In this document: piece by piece, positions 15,891-25,125 of the stretch | Layout: the number at the start of each line of letters is the position of its first letter | How positions within the stretch are numbered: position 1 is the stretch's first letter | The notes under the pieces: generated by a model | What the model was told of the DNA's origin: nothing | Databases searched by the model: none | What the model saw: the letters and a program-made list of their open reading frames with translations, nothing else | From: DASVXQ01 sp040414855 | Lineage (GTDB): Bacteria; Actinomycetota; CALGFH01 | DNA: 64,000 nt | Direction of reading: 5' to 3' | Assembly: GCA_040414855.1 (NCBI GenBank) | Contig: JBEDUQ010000292.1 | Coordinates: 10,913 to 74,912 of the forward strand | Made by a program: the position numbers and the translations under genes

Positions 15891-17395
15891 GGCCGCAGCA
15901 GCCCGCGGAGACGGAGCCGGGTGATCTTGCGCTGCTCGCCGGCGGCGACCCGGAGCTCGGCCTCGGGCTCGTTTCCGAGCCGCTCCCGCAGCGCCGCCAG
16001 CAGCTCGTCGGCGCCGCGGCCGCTGGCGCTGATCAGGAAGACGTGCCCGAAGCGCCGCTCGTACTCGCGGTTGCCGTCGGCCAGCGCCGCCAGCACACCG
16101 TCGCCGGCGCCGGCGACCCCCGCCTGCTCCCTGGCCGATGGCGACGAGCCCTCGACGCGGTCACCGATGCGGGGGTGGGCGGCGAACGCCTCCAGCCAGT
16201 CGTCGGGGCCGAGCGAATCCCAGACCGCGTCGGCGCCGGCGGCCAGCGCGCCGGCGTCCGCGAACGGCCGCGCCGCCGCGACCCCCGCCGCCCACTGCCG
16301 CGAGGCGCAGCAGGCGAGCAGCTCGGCCTCGGCCTGGTCGGCCGGCAGGGCGTTGAGCCAGCGCACACCCCAGCGGTCCCAGCCGGCGTCGCTGACCCGG
16401 CCGACGACCCGGAGCCGGCTGATCCCGCCGTCGGGGTGGATCGACAGGCGCACGTGGGTCGCCGGCCGCGCCGCGCCGGCCGCGAGCTCGGTGAAGACGT
16501 GCTGGCGGTGGGGGCCCAGCCGCGTCTCGGGCACGACCGTCCACCAGTCGCCGTCCGGGTCGGGCGCCTCGCCGGGCCCGGCATCCGGGGCGGCGCACGC
16601 CTCGACCGAGCAGCGGTCGGGGTAGTTGCCCTTGTAGTGGGTGGTGCCGACCTCGACCCGGTCGACAGTCCCCTCGGCGGCCAGCCGCACGACCGCCCAG
16701 TCGTGGCCCGGGCCGCGCCGGCGCCTGGTCTCCCAACCGTCGCCCATGTCGACCGCGTCGCCCGGCAGCAGCAGGTTGCGCGAGGACCCGAAGGCCATGT
16801 CGCTGCACGCGACCACCTCGGCGCCGGCGGCCGCCGCCGCCAGGTCGAGCGAGCCGCGGCCGGCGAGCCGGCGCAGGTCGGGCATGGGCTCGCCGAGCAC
16901 GCGCAGCCGCGCGACCCCGCCGTCGGGGTAGATCCAGAGTCGCACGTGGGTCACGCGGATGGCCGGGTCGACCGCGATCCGGTGCTCGGCGTCCGGCTCC
17001 AGCGGGTAGGGCGGCAGCAGCTCGACCCAGCCGGCGTCGCCGGCGAGCAGCGACTCGACGCTGGCGTCGGGCCCGACGGCGATGCCTTCGAGCGAGCAGG
17101 CGGCGGGATGGTTGCCGCGGAAGTGGGTGGTGTCCACTCGCACGGCCCGCACCATCCCGGGCAGGCCGAGCCGCACCAGCGCCCAGTCGTTGCCCGGCCC
17201 GCGGCGGCGGCGCGTCTCCCAGCCGTCCATCCACTTCCCGCGGTCGGTGTAGCGGCCGGCCTGAAACACCGGGGCCGCCGGCTCGAGCAGGCGCTCCTTG
17301 GGGGCGAAGAACTCGTCGCTCGCGGCCAGTACCATGCCGCCGAGCCGCTTGGCGGCGAGGTCGGCGAGCGGCTCGCCGACCGCCTCTGCACTCAT
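15887..17395 (-). CDS. alc: Allantoicase fused to OHCU decarboxylase
   Basis: A 502-residue two-part protein. Residues 1-335 are allantoicase, built as two jelly-roll repeats that share near-identical cores (WMDGWETRRRRGPGNDWALV at 55-74 and GDGWETRRRRGPGHDWAVV at 218-236) and that read HFRGN and HYKGN. Residues about 345-502 are OHCU decarboxylase (URAD), with WLNALP, the active-site FAAHPRIGDR (407-411 is HPRIG) and YERRFGHVFLISASGR. The two activities are separated in the pathway by allantoinase, whose gene lies immediately upstream and overlaps the ATG at 17395. Both halves keep their key motifs, so both should be active. Confidence 0.88.
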   Translation of the reverse strand: MSAEAVGEPLADLAAKRLGGMVLAASDEFFAPKERLLEPAAPVFQAGRYTDRGKWMDGWETRRRRGPGNDWALVRLGLPGMVRAVRVDTTHFRGNHPAACSLEGIAVGPDASVESLLAGDAGWVELLPPYPLEPDAEHRIAVDPAIRVTHVRLWIYPDGGVARLRVLGEPMPDLRRLAGRGSLDLAAAAAGAEVVACSDMAFGSSRNLLLPGDAVDMGDGWETRRRRGPGHDWAVVRLAAEGTVDRVEVGTTHYKGNYPDRCSVEACAAPDAGPGEAPDPDGDWWTVVPETRLGPHRQHVFTELAAGAARPATHVRLSIHPDGGISRLRVVGRVSDAGWDRWGVRWLNALPADQAEAELLACCASRQWAAGVAAARPFADAGALAAGADAVWDSLGPDDWLEAFAAHPRIGDRVEGSSPSAREQAGVAGAGDGVLAALADGNREYERRFGHVFLISASGRGADELLAALRERLGNEPEAELRVAAGEQRKITRLRLRGLLRP

Positions 17396-18783
17396 CCGGG
17401 CGCCTCCCTTGCCAGCAACCTGCCCGCCGGGCGGGCGGCGAAGCCCCTCCCGTCCCACGCCATCCGGCCGCGCAGGTAGGTGGCCCGCACCACGCCGTGC
17501 AGGACCAGGCCAGCGTAGGGGGTCACGGGGTGGCGATGATAGAGGGCCGAGGGGTCGACCGTGAAGCTTGCGTCGGGGTCGAACAGCACCAGGTCGGCGT
17601 CGCGGCCAGGGGCGATCGCGCCCTTGGAGCCGTCGAGCCCGACCAGGCACGCAGGCGCCGCGGACATCCATTGGGCCAGGTCGGCGAGGCTGTGCCCGCG
17701 CTCGCGGGCCGCCGTCCAGACCACCGGGAGGGCGAGCTGGAGCGAGCTGATCCCGCCCCACGCGGCCATGAAGTCGCCGTCGTCGAGGTGCTTGCGGTCG
17801 GACGGCGACGGTGAGTGGTCGCTGGCGATCAGCGAGAGGTCGCCGGCGGCCAGCGCCGCCCACAGGCGCTCGCGGTTGGCGGCCTCGCGGATTGGCGGCG
17901 CGCACTTGTAGGCGGTGGCGCCGTCCGGCACCTCCTCCGCGGCCAGTGTCAGATAGTGCGGGCAGGTCTCGGCGCTGACCCGCGCGCCGGCGGCGCGGGC
18001 GCGGCGCAGCGGCTCCAGCGCCTCAGCGGACGAGAGGTGGAGCACGTGGGCGCGGGCGCCGAGCCGCTGCGCCAACTCCGCCACGGTCGCGACCGCCTCG
18101 GTCTCCGCGCGGTCTGGCCGCGACCGCAGCCAGGTCCGGTACGTGCGCGGGTCAGCGCCGAGGCGGTTGCCGCCGCCGCGTGGGTCACCGCTGCTGGCGA
18201 CCGCGGCGATCACCTCGGGCGCCTCGGCGTGGACGATCGTCAGGGCGTCCAGGCGCGCCAGCACCGCCATCGCGGCGCCGAGCTGGTCGGTGCGCACCGC
18301 CGCGAACTCTGGCACGCCGGAGTCGACCAGGAACGCCTTGAACCCCAGCACGCCGGCGGCGGCCATCGGCTCCAGCTCGGCCAGGTTGCCGGGCACCACG
18401 CCGCCCCAGAAGCCGACGTCGACGTGGCACTTGCCGGCCGCGGCGGAGCGCTTGGCGCGCAGGGCGGCCAGCGAGGTGGTCGCGGGCACGCTGTTCAGCG
18501 GCATGTCGACGATGGTGGTGACCCCACCGGCCGCGGCCGCCCTGGTGGCGCTGGAGAAGCCCTCCCAGGCGGTCCGGCCCGGCTCGTTCACGTGGACGTG
18601 GGTGTCGACCATGCCGGGGAGCACCACCGCCCGCCCCGCCTCGATCGCGCGAACCCGCGACGGCACCTGGTCGTAGCCGCTGACCTCGACGATCACGCCG
18701 TCGCGCAGGTGGACCGAGGCGGGACCGGACCCGGTGGGGGTGACCACCCTGGAGCCGCGCACCACCAGGTCCGGCAGGTCCAT
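17392..18783 (-). CDS. allB: Allantoinase
   Basis: A 463-residue cyclic amidohydrolase. Its motifs in order are the metal His pair (VDTHVHVNEPG), the carboxylated Lys (LGFKAFLVDSG), TIVHAEAPEV, HVLHLSSAEAL, AETCPHYLTL and the catalytic Asp (LIASDHSPSPSDRKH). It hydrolyses allantoin to allantoate. It is the first gene of the eight-gene purine operon; only 78 bp separate it from the divergent MFS gene, so the operon promoter must lie there. The reading frame stays open far upstream, but the ATG at 18783 with GGAGAGAG before it matches the family's N-terminus. Confidence 0.9.
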   Translation of the reverse strand: MDLPDLVVRGSRVVTPTGSGPASVHLRDGVIVEVSGYDQVPSRVRAIEAGRAVVLPGMVDTHVHVNEPGRTAWEGFSSATRAAAAGGVTTIVDMPLNSVPATTSLAALRAKRSAAAGKCHVDVGFWGGVVPGNLAELEPMAAAGVLGFKAFLVDSGVPEFAAVRTDQLGAAMAVLARLDALTIVHAEAPEVIAAVASSGDPRGGGNRLGADPRTYRTWLRSRPDRAETEAVATVAELAQRLGARAHVLHLSSAEALEPLRRARAAGARVSAETCPHYLTLAAEEVPDGATAYKCAPPIREAANRERLWAALAAGDLSLIASDHSPSPSDRKHLDDGDFMAAWGGISSLQLALPVVWTAARERGHSLADLAQWMSAAPACLVGLDGSKGAIAPGRDADLVLFDPDASFTVDPSALYHRHPVTPYAGLVLHGVVRATYLRGRMAWDGRGFAARPAGRLLAREAPG

Positions 18784-18861
18784 GCGCTCTCTCCAGCCTC
18801 CGGCCGCCGCGTGCGACGGTGTCCATCCGCAGGATCCTACGCATCTGGCAGACTTGGCCAT

Positions 18862-20133
18862 ATGCCGCCGCCAACCAGCGTCTGGCGCGACACCGACTTC
18901 GTGCGGTACTGGACCGGGCAGACCGTCAGCCAGGTCGGCAGCCAGGTCACCGAGCTCGCCCTCCCGCTGGTCGCCCTGCTCCAGCTCGGCGCCAGCAGCG
19001 CCCAGGTCGGCGCCCTGCGGGCGCTGGCGTTCGCGCCGTACCTGGTGCTCACCCTGCCGGTCGGGGTGCTCGCCGACCGGCGGCGCCGGCGGCCGCTGAT
19101 GATCGGGGCCGACCTCGGCCGCGCCGCGCTGCTGGCCATGGTGCCGCTGGCCGCGATCCTCGACCTGCTCAGCCTGCCCCTGCTCGCGACCATCGCGGTC
19201 GCCGCCGGAGCGCTCACCGTGGTGTTCGACGTCTGCTATCTGTCGGTGCTGCCCGGCCTGGTGAGCCGTGAGCGGATCCAGCAGGCCAACACGGGACTGG
19301 AGGCGAGCCGCGCGGCCGCGGCGGTGGCGGGTCCGGGGCTGGGCGGGGCGCTGGTGTCGCTGTTGCGCGCGTCCGGGGCGATGATCGTCGACGCCGCCTC
19401 CTTCGTGGTCTCGGCGATCTGTCTGCTCACCATCCGCCGGCCCGAGCCGCCGCCGGAGCCGTTCACCGGGCCCCGCGGCGCCGGCGGCCTGCTGGCCGGC
19501 TGGCACCAGGTGGCGCGCAGCCCCCTGCTGCGGCCCAACACCGCCTACATGGCCCTGAGCAACCTGGTCGCCTGCGGCTTCGAGCCGGTGCTGATCGTCT
19601 TCGAGGTCCGCCAGCTCGGCCTCTCGGGCCTGGCGATCGGCGCGGTCGCGATGCTCGGCAACCTCGGCTTCCTGGCGGGGAGCCTCGTCACCAGACGGCT
19701 CGGCGTGCGCATCGGGATCGGCCCGGTGATCTGCCTTTCCAGCCCGATCGGCTCGGCCGGCATGCTGGTGATGGCGCTCGCGCCCCGCGCCGCCGCGCTG
19801 CCGGTGCTGGTCGGCGGGCAGATGCTGTTCGGGTTCGGGATCGCGTTGTTCAACCTCCAGAGCCTGAGCCTGCGCCAGGCGATCACGCCGCCCGGCCTGC
19901 TCGGCCGCGTCAACGCGGTGGTCCGGCTGGTCGGCTGGGGCACGGTCCCGGTCGGCGCCGCGCTCGGCGGCTGGCTCGGCGGGGTGGTCGGCCTCCGCGA
20001 GGTGCTGGTCGGCTGCGGCGTCGCCTCGATGCTCACCTCGGCGGTCCCGTTGCTGAGCCAGGTCCGCCGAGTCCGCCAGACTCCAGAGACCGAGCCGGCC
20101 TGGACGCTTGCTGAGTCCCCTTCGCACCCTTGA
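18862..20133 (+). CDS. MFS transporter (MFS_3/EntS type)
   Basis: A 423-residue, roughly 12-helix carrier. It begins WRDTDFVRYWTGQTVSQVG, the standard opening of the MFS_3 group (macrolide, enterobactin and related exporters). The loop after TM2-3 carries the motif-A-like LPVGVLADRRRRRPLM. It is divergent from the allantoinase gene across 78 bp, so both could be controlled together and a role in purine or ureide transport is possible. The family, however, mostly exports drugs or siderophores, and I do not assign a substrate. The ATG at 18862 is the family-typical start. Confidence 0.75.
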   Translation: MPPPTSVWRDTDFVRYWTGQTVSQVGSQVTELALPLVALLQLGASSAQVGALRALAFAPYLVLTLPVGVLADRRRRRPLMIGADLGRAALLAMVPLAAILDLLSLPLLATIAVAAGALTVVFDVCYLSVLPGLVSRERIQQANTGLEASRAAAAVAGPGLGGALVSLLRASGAMIVDAASFVVSAICLLTIRRPEPPPEPFTGPRGAGGLLAGWHQVARSPLLRPNTAYMALSNLVACGFEPVLIVFEVRQLGLSGLAIGAVAMLGNLGFLAGSLVTRRLGVRIGIGPVICLSSPIGSAGMLVMALAPRAAALPVLVGGQMLFGFGIALFNLQSLSLRQAITPPGLLGRVNAVVRLVGWGTVPVGAALGGWLGGVVGLREVLVGCGVASMLTSAVPLLSQVRRVRQTPETEPAWTLAESPSHP

Positions 20134-20199
20134 CACCGTAATGCTACAAACAAGCACTGAAGACCAGGATGGTGCTGCCTCCGAGCTGAAGGAGAGCCC

Positions 20200-20778
20200 A
20201 TGAGACGCCTCACGGTTGGCCCGCCGCTGAAGCTTGGCGGCCGCAAGTTCAAGGGACTGCGGGGCTACGCCGGCAAGCCGTTCCATCCGCCGCTCACCGA
20301 CGTGCCGGTTACGGCCTACCTGTTCGCCGCCGTGTTCGACGTCGTCTCGGTGATCCTGCGGTCGAGCCACCAGGCGGTCGCGACCGAGCTGTTCCACGCC
20401 TCGACCTGGACCATCATCGGCGGGGTCGCGGTCTCGCTGCTGGCGGCCCTGACCGGCTGGGCGGACTGGTACTACTCCAGCGAGCCGGGCACGCAGGCGC
20501 GGCGCACCATCAACACCCACGCCAGCATCATGATCGTGGTGACGGTGGTGATGGCGGTCGACCTGATCTTCCGGCTGGTCCAGGGCGACAGTCTCTCGAC
20601 CCCGGTGTGGCTGATGGTGCTGTCGCTGATCGGCGCCGCCCTGGTGTCGGTCGGCGCGACCTACGGCGGCTCGATGGTCTACGACTACGGCTTCAACGTC
20701 GAGACCTCGGGCGACCACCCGGTCTGGCACCGGAACGAGCGCGACGTCTGGCCCGGTCAGAAGGAGCCCACCGCCTAG
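20200..20778 (+). CDS. DUF2231 membrane protein
   Basis: A 192-residue protein with about four transmembrane helices. The DUF2231 hallmark HPPLTDVPVTAYLFAAVFD lies near residue 29 and GWADWYY lies after the second helix. Members are predicted redox-linked or structural membrane proteins without an assigned role. GGAGAG precedes the ATG at 20200. It converges with the PPOX-like gene over a repeat-rich 77-bp spacer. Confidence 0.75.
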   Translation: MRRLTVGPPLKLGGRKFKGLRGYAGKPFHPPLTDVPVTAYLFAAVFDVVSVILRSSHQAVATELFHASTWTIIGGVAVSLLAALTGWADWYYSSEPGTQARRTINTHASIMIVVTVVMAVDLIFRLVQGDSLSTPVWLMVLSLIGAALVSVGATYGGSMVYDYGFNVETSGDHPVWHRNERDVWPGQKEPTA

Positions 20779-20822
20779 GTCCGCGGCCACCAGGCGAGGC
20801 CCGGCCGGCTTAGGCCCGGCGA

Positions 20823-20858
20823 GGCCTGGCCGCCGGCTCAGGCCTGGCCGCCGGCTCA
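20823..20858. repeat. 18-bp tandem repeat spanning a stop codon
   Basis: GGCCTGGCCGCCGGCTCA occurs at 20823-20840 and 20841-20858. The second copy contains the minus-strand stop TGA (20856-20858) of the PPOX-like gene. Because the unit is 18 bp, the other copy repeats the stop in frame. Degenerate relatives continue to about 20795. Confidence 0.9.
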
Positions 20859-21320
20859 GGCGAGGTCGGTCGGGTTGGTGGTGACCCGGTCGGGCCGGAT
20901 CAGCACCGCGCAGCGCCGGTCGGCGGCCATCGCTCGGTCGTACTCGTCGAGGTCCGGGTGGTTGCCGCCGGCGGCCGTGTAGACGTCCCGCAGGAGCTGC
21001 CTGAGCCCATCGGCGGACAGGCCGGGCATGGGGTCGTCCGGACCGGCCAGCTCGACCGGGCCACTGACCGCGACCCACTGCCAGCCCGACCGGAACACGA
21101 TCGTGGCCCGCGGCCGGCGCCGCAGGTTGCGCAGCTTCGCGGTGCCGCCGTGGGCGACCACCCCGACGCGGGGCTCGCCGTTCAGCGGATGCGGCAGCAC
21201 GCCGCCGTTTACCACCGAGACCTGCGGCTCGCCGCGCGGGTCCTGGGTGATCAGCACGCCCAGGTAGTGGTCGCCGGCCCCGACCTGGTCGACCAGCCTG
21301 AGCGCCTCCTGTCCGGCCAT
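20856..21320 (-). CDS. PPOX-class F420/flavin-binding protein
   Basis: A 154-residue split-barrel protein. It shows VVNGGVLPHPLNGEPRVG, then LRNLRRRPRATIVFRSGWQWVAVSGPVEL, the usual cofactor-phosphate strand and following dimer strand, and a C-terminal helix (ADRRCAVLIRPDRVTTN) ending in the shared IRP.RV pattern. Probably F420- or FMN-dependent reductase, substrate unknown. The ATG at 21320 has GGGAGG 7 nt upstream, so the longer reading from 21350 is rejected. Its stop lies within an 18-bp tandem repeat. Confidence 0.75.
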   Translation of the reverse strand: MAGQEALRLVDQVGAGDHYLGVLITQDPRGEPQVSVVNGGVLPHPLNGEPRVGVVAHGGTAKLRNLRRRPRATIVFRSGWQWVAVSGPVELAGPDDPMPGLSADGLRQLLRDVYTAAGGNHPDLDEYDRAMAADRRCAVLIRPDRVTTNPTDLA

Positions 21321-21445
21321 CGTCCCGCCTCCCCATCGATCCGGTCCCATCGTGAAGGGGACCTTGTATCAGATCCGGCCGGGCGGGCGGTCGAGGGTTT
21401 GCCGCTACGCTGTACGTCCCCTGTGACTCTGGAGGTGCGATCGAC

Positions 21446-21856
21446 GTGAACCTGCTCGCCGACCGCATGGCGCGCGAAGACTGGTCCATCAGGGCGCTGG
21501 CGGCAGGCACGCTGCTGCTCTGCGCGGCGCTGGCCGGATGGCTGATCGTCGCCTCCTCGGGCGGCGGTCCCAGCCACGTCCCAGCCCTGCACGTCGACAA
21601 CCAGACCCACCTGACCGTCGAGCTCACCGCCATCGACGACCATGGCGACAGCCTCGCGCTCGGACCGCGCCCGCCCGGGAAGAGCACCGTCCATGAGGTC
21701 GCCGACATCGGCCCCACCTGGACGTTGGTCGGCTCCTACGGCCGTGTCGAGGTGTTCAGGCAGACCGTCAGCGGGTCCGAGCTTCGAGCCCACGGCTGGA
21801 GCCTGGTGATCCCGGCCGACGCAACCGCCGCCCTCGAACGCCAGGGCTTCAGGTAA
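21446..21856 (+). CDS. Membrane-anchored hypothetical protein
   Basis: A 136-residue protein with one N-terminal hydrophobic helix (residues about 17-37, LAAGTLLLCAALAGWLIVAS) and an exported beta-rich tail of about 95 residues containing LTVELTAIDDHGDSLALG. I do not recognise a family. The topology suggests a small domain facing outward. GTG at 21446 has TGGAGG upstream. A strong hairpin follows the stop codon. Confidence 0.6.
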   Translation: MNLLADRMAREDWSIRALAAGTLLLCAALAGWLIVASSGGGPSHVPALHVDNQTHLTVELTAIDDHGDSLALGPRPPGKSTVHEVADIGPTWTLVGSYGRVEVFRQTVSGSELRAHGWSLVIPADATAALERQGFR

Positions 21857-21899
21857 ATCCGGCTGCCCAGCACCACGAAACGCTTTTGACCCTGGGGGG

Positions 21900-21925
21900 T
21901 GTGGGGGGAGCAGGCTCCCCCCACA
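21900..21925. terminator. Strong bidirectional hairpin
   Basis: An 11-bp perfect G/C stem (21900-21910 with 21915-21925) closes a CAGG tetraloop. It lies between the membrane-anchored protein (+) and the NlpC/P60 hydrolase (-), 4 nt beyond the latter's stop codon, and probably terminates both. Confidence 0.7.
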
Positions 21926-21929
21926 TGGA

Positions 21930-22946
21930 TCAACCGGTGGGGCGGGAGTAGCCGACGATCGAACCTTGGAAGGCCGGCTGGACCTTCACGGTGCTGCCGG
22001 TGTGGGTCGCGGCGACCTGCATGCCGCCGCCGACGTACATGGCGACGTGCGAGATCGGGCTGTACCGGAAGATCAGGTCGCCCGGTTGCAGCTCCGCCCT
22101 GGACACGTGCCTGCCGATGCTGTACTGCGCCGCCGCGGAGTGCGGCAGCGCGATGCCGCCCTGGCGCCAGGCCATCATCGTCAGGCCCGAGCAGTCGAAC
22201 GCCCCGGGACCGGCGGCGCCGAACGAGTAGGGCTTGCCGACCTGCGCGTAGGCGTAGCGGACCGCGGCTGCCGCGCCGCCACTTCCGGACGGCGGGGGCG
22301 GGGCCGAGCCCACGGCCACACCGGGGTCGACGCCGTTGACCGCGCCCGCGCCGCCCGCGGCCCGCAGCTCGCTGAGCAGTGTCTGGGTCCGCACCACCAG
22401 CTTGTTGACCCGGTCCTTCTCCGCGGCGAGCTTCTTGACCTGCTCCTCGCGGTCCCGCTCGATCTTGGCGAGCCGCGCCAGCTCTTCCTGGAACGCGCGG
22501 TCGGCGGTGGTCAGGTCCTGGAGCTGATCGCTGGCGCGCTGCGCCAGCAGGGTGAGCGTCTGCATGCGGTCGAGCGTGTCGTCGGCCGCGCCGGGGTTCA
22601 GCACCAGGGCGAAGTCGGCCGGGCCGAACATGTAGGCGTCGGCCGCGCGCGCGGAGACCAGGCCCCTGAGCGCGTCGACCTGGTCGCGCGCCTGGGCCAC
22701 CTGGCGCTGGATGCTGCTGAGCGATTGCTTGGTCTGCTTGAGCGCGAGCTGGGCCTCCAGGTAGCGCTCGACGGCCTGGTCGGCCTCGCTGTTGAGCTTG
22801 CGGAGCTGGCTCTGGAGGTCGCTGGCGGTCGGTGCGGCCATGGCCGCGCCGCCCCAGACGAACGAGATCGGGACCGCCAGGGCGAGCACGAGAGCTGCCA
22901 CCACTGGCCTACGGAACCTCTGAGCCAACTGTCGGTCGCGCGCCAC
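21930..22946 (-). CDS. NlpC/P60 peptidoglycan endopeptidase (RipA-like)
   Basis: A 338-residue secreted enzyme. It has a signal peptide (residues 1-37, cleavage near AMA-AP), a coiled-coil region of about 160 residues, a Gly/Pro linker, and a C-terminal NlpC/P60 domain. The catalytic Cys is in GAFDCSGLTMMAW, and the His is in YSPISHVAMYVGGG. It should cut the D-Glu/DAP bond in cell-wall stem peptides during division or remodelling, with the coiled coil acting as an autoinhibitory or docking arm. GTG start at 22946 with GGAGAA upstream. The 144-nt leader was checked for a c-di-AMP riboswitch and not accepted. Confidence 0.88.
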   Translation of the reverse strand: MARDRQLAQRFRRPVVAALVLALAVPISFVWGGAAMAAPTASDLQSQLRKLNSEADQAVERYLEAQLALKQTKQSLSSIQRQVAQARDQVDALRGLVSARAADAYMFGPADFALVLNPGAADDTLDRMQTLTLLAQRASDQLQDLTTADRAFQEELARLAKIERDREEQVKKLAAEKDRVNKLVVRTQTLLSELRAAGGAGAVNGVDPGVAVGSAPPPPSGSGGAAAAVRYAYAQVGKPYSFGAAGPGAFDCSGLTMMAWRQGGIALPHSAAAQYSIGRHVSRAELQPGDLIFRYSPISHVAMYVGGGMQVAATHTGSTVKVQPAFQGSIVGYSRPTG

Positions 22947-23090
22947 CAGAGAGCTTCTCCTTTGGGGGATGGCCGGGGGTCGCCAGCGCGAAAGAGCCGG
23001 CAGATCCTACGAAACTCCCTTGGGTGACTGCAACTTGACCTATCCAGACAAAGCCACGCCGAGCACCCGGCGCGACCCAACCGGCTCGAC

Positions 23091-23888
23091 TCAGCCGCCG
23101 GCGTCGGTGGTGGTCAGCCCTCCGTCGGCGGCGCGGCGCGGCACCTCGAACCAGACGGTCTTGCCGCCGCCGGGCTGGCGGCTGGTGCCCCAGCGCCGCG
23201 CGAGCGCCTGGACCAGCGCGAGCCCGCGTCCGGAGTCGTCGTCGATGCTGGCGGGCCGCGGCGCCGGCGCCAGCACGGAGCGGTCGGTGACCTCCACCCT
23301 CGCCAGCATGGCGGTCAGCCGGACCACCACGTCCACGTCCGAGCCGGCGTGGACCAGGGCGTTGGTGACCAGCTCGCTGGTCAGCAGCGAGACGGTGTCG
23401 ACCAGCGGGCCGAGCTGCCACGGCTCCAGCGACCCGGCCACGAAGCGCCGCGCGTCGCCGGCGCTGCCCGGGTCGCCCGACAGACTGGTCGACGCCTGGA
23501 ACAGCACGGCCTCGACCGCCTCGACCATGCCGGCGACGATGGCCAGCTCGGTGGGCAGCCGGCTCGGCGGGATGTCCTTGGCGATATAGCCGAGCGCGCC
23601 GACCGAGGCGGAGGCGATCTCGAGCTCGACGGCGGAATGGCCGGAGATCAGCACCACCTGGCTGGCCGGGCTGGTCCGGCGCAGGTCGGGCAGGCAGTCG
23701 AAGGCATCGGCGCCGGGCATCGAGCAGTCGAGCAGGATCACGTCGGGTCGGTGCCGGTCCGCGGCGGCGACCGCCTCGCGGCCGTCGCGGGCCTCGCCGA
23801 CGACCTCATAGCGGGCGTCGGCCTCGAGGGCGATCCGGATCAGCAGGCGATAGTCCGGGTCGTCGTCGACCAGCAGGACCCGCGCCAT
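23091..23888 (-). CDS. Response regulator fused to RsbW-like ATPase
   Basis: A 265-residue protein. The REC domain (1-120) has the acidic pair VDDDPDY, phospho-acceptor Asp54 (ILLDCSMPG), and the conserved Lys in GYIAKD. Residues about 140-250 form a HATPase_c domain of the anti-sigma/RsbW type, with SELVTNALVHAG (N box) and DDDSGRGLALVQALA (G box). There is no DNA-binding output and no HisKA. It probably acts by phosphorylating or binding an anti-anti-sigma factor when its receiver is phosphorylated. It starts one base inside the stop of the upstream kinase gene, so it is likely that kinase's target. Confidence 0.8.
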   Translation of the reverse strand: MARVLLVDDDPDYRLLIRIALEADARYEVVGEARDGREAVAAADRHRPDVILLDCSMPGADAFDCLPDLRRTSPASQVVLISGHSAVELEIASASVGALGYIAKDIPPSRLPTELAIVAGMVEAVEAVLFQASTSLSGDPGSAGDARRFVAGSLEPWQLGPLVDTVSLLTSELVTNALVHAGSDVDVVVRLTAMLARVEVTDRSVLAPAPRPASIDDDSGRGLALVQALARRWGTSRQPGGGKTVWFEVPRRAADGGLTTTDAGG

Positions 23889-25125
23889 CAGCCCTCCCCG
23901 GATCCCGTCAGCGCGCTGGATGGCAGGGCGAAGACGATGCTGGTGCCGCCGCCGGGAGCGGGCTCGGCGTGGATCGAGCCGCCGTGGCGCTCGACGATGC
24001 GCCGGCAGACGGCGAGCCCGACGCCGTGACCGGGCCGCTCATCGCTGGGGTGCTGGCGCGCGAACACGGTGAACATCCGCGGCGCAAGGGTCGGGTCGAT
24101 GCCGATGCCGTTGTCGGACAGCACGATCGTCCAGAAGCTCGCGTCGGGATCGGCCGGCTCGGCGCGCACGGTCACCCGCGGCGGCGCCTCCGAGCGGAAC
24201 TTGATCGCGTTGTCGACCAGGTTGGCGAGCAGGCGCTCCAGCATCTGGCGGTCGCCGCGCACGATCGGCAGCTCGCCGAGCGCGAGCACGCTCGCGCCCT
24301 CCCGCTCGACCGATGGGAGCCGGCGACTGACGTCATCGAGCAGGTCGCCGAGCGCGACCGGCTCGCCGCGCAACGGCTCGGTGCCGGCCTTGGCGTACGA
24401 GAGCAGCGCGGCGGTGAGCGTGCGGGCGCGCTCCACCCCGCTCGCGGCCCGCTCGGCCAGCAGCGCGGCGTCGTCGGCGAGCTGCTCGCGGTGACGCGAC
24501 AGCAGCAGCTCCAGAAAGCCCTCGACGGTGTGCAGCGGCTGGCGCAATTCGTGCGCGGCGACCTCGGCGAAGCGCTGGAGCGCGGCGTTGGACCGCTCCA
24601 GCTCGATGCCCTGGCGCGCGAGCGCGGCGTTGGCGCGGTCGAGGTCGGCCAGCTGGCGCTCGAGTTCGGCGCGCTGCCGCTCGATGGTCGCTCCGCGCTG
24701 CCACAGCTCTACGAACACGCGGACCTTGGCGCGCAGGATCTCGGGCGCGAACGGCTTGTAGACGTAGTCGACCGCGCCGACCTCGTAGCCGCGCAGGTGG
24801 TGCTCGGGCTCGCCGCTGATCGCGGTCAGGAACACCAGCGGGATGTGCCTGGTCCGCTCGCGCTGCTTGATGAGCCTGGCGGTCTCGAAGCCGTCGAGCA
24901 CCGGCATCTGCACGTCGAGCACGATCACGGCGAACTCCTCGCCGAGCAGGTGGCGCAGGGCCTCCTCGCCAGACCGCGCCGGCACCAGGTCGGCGTCCAG
25001 CGGCTCCAGCACCGCCGCCAGCGCCATCAGGTTGTCGGGCCGGTCGTCGACCATCAGCACGCGCGGGCGCGGCGGGCCCTCCACCCGCTCGGCCCCGGTG
25101 GTCGCGACGGCGCTGTTCGATCCAC

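Noticed and set aside
17392..21717. A single minus-strand open frame of 1441 codons
   Set aside because: Only the last 463 codons (allantoinase from ATG 18783) are family-like. The rest is antisense to the MFS, DUF2231 and other real genes, a usual effect of high GC.
22947..23090. Possible c-di-AMP (ydaO-type) riboswitch upstream of the NlpC/P60 gene
   Set aside because: Such switches often precede RipA-like genes, but the leader lacks the conserved GGGGGAACC-type core and is too short. I see only a few short stems.
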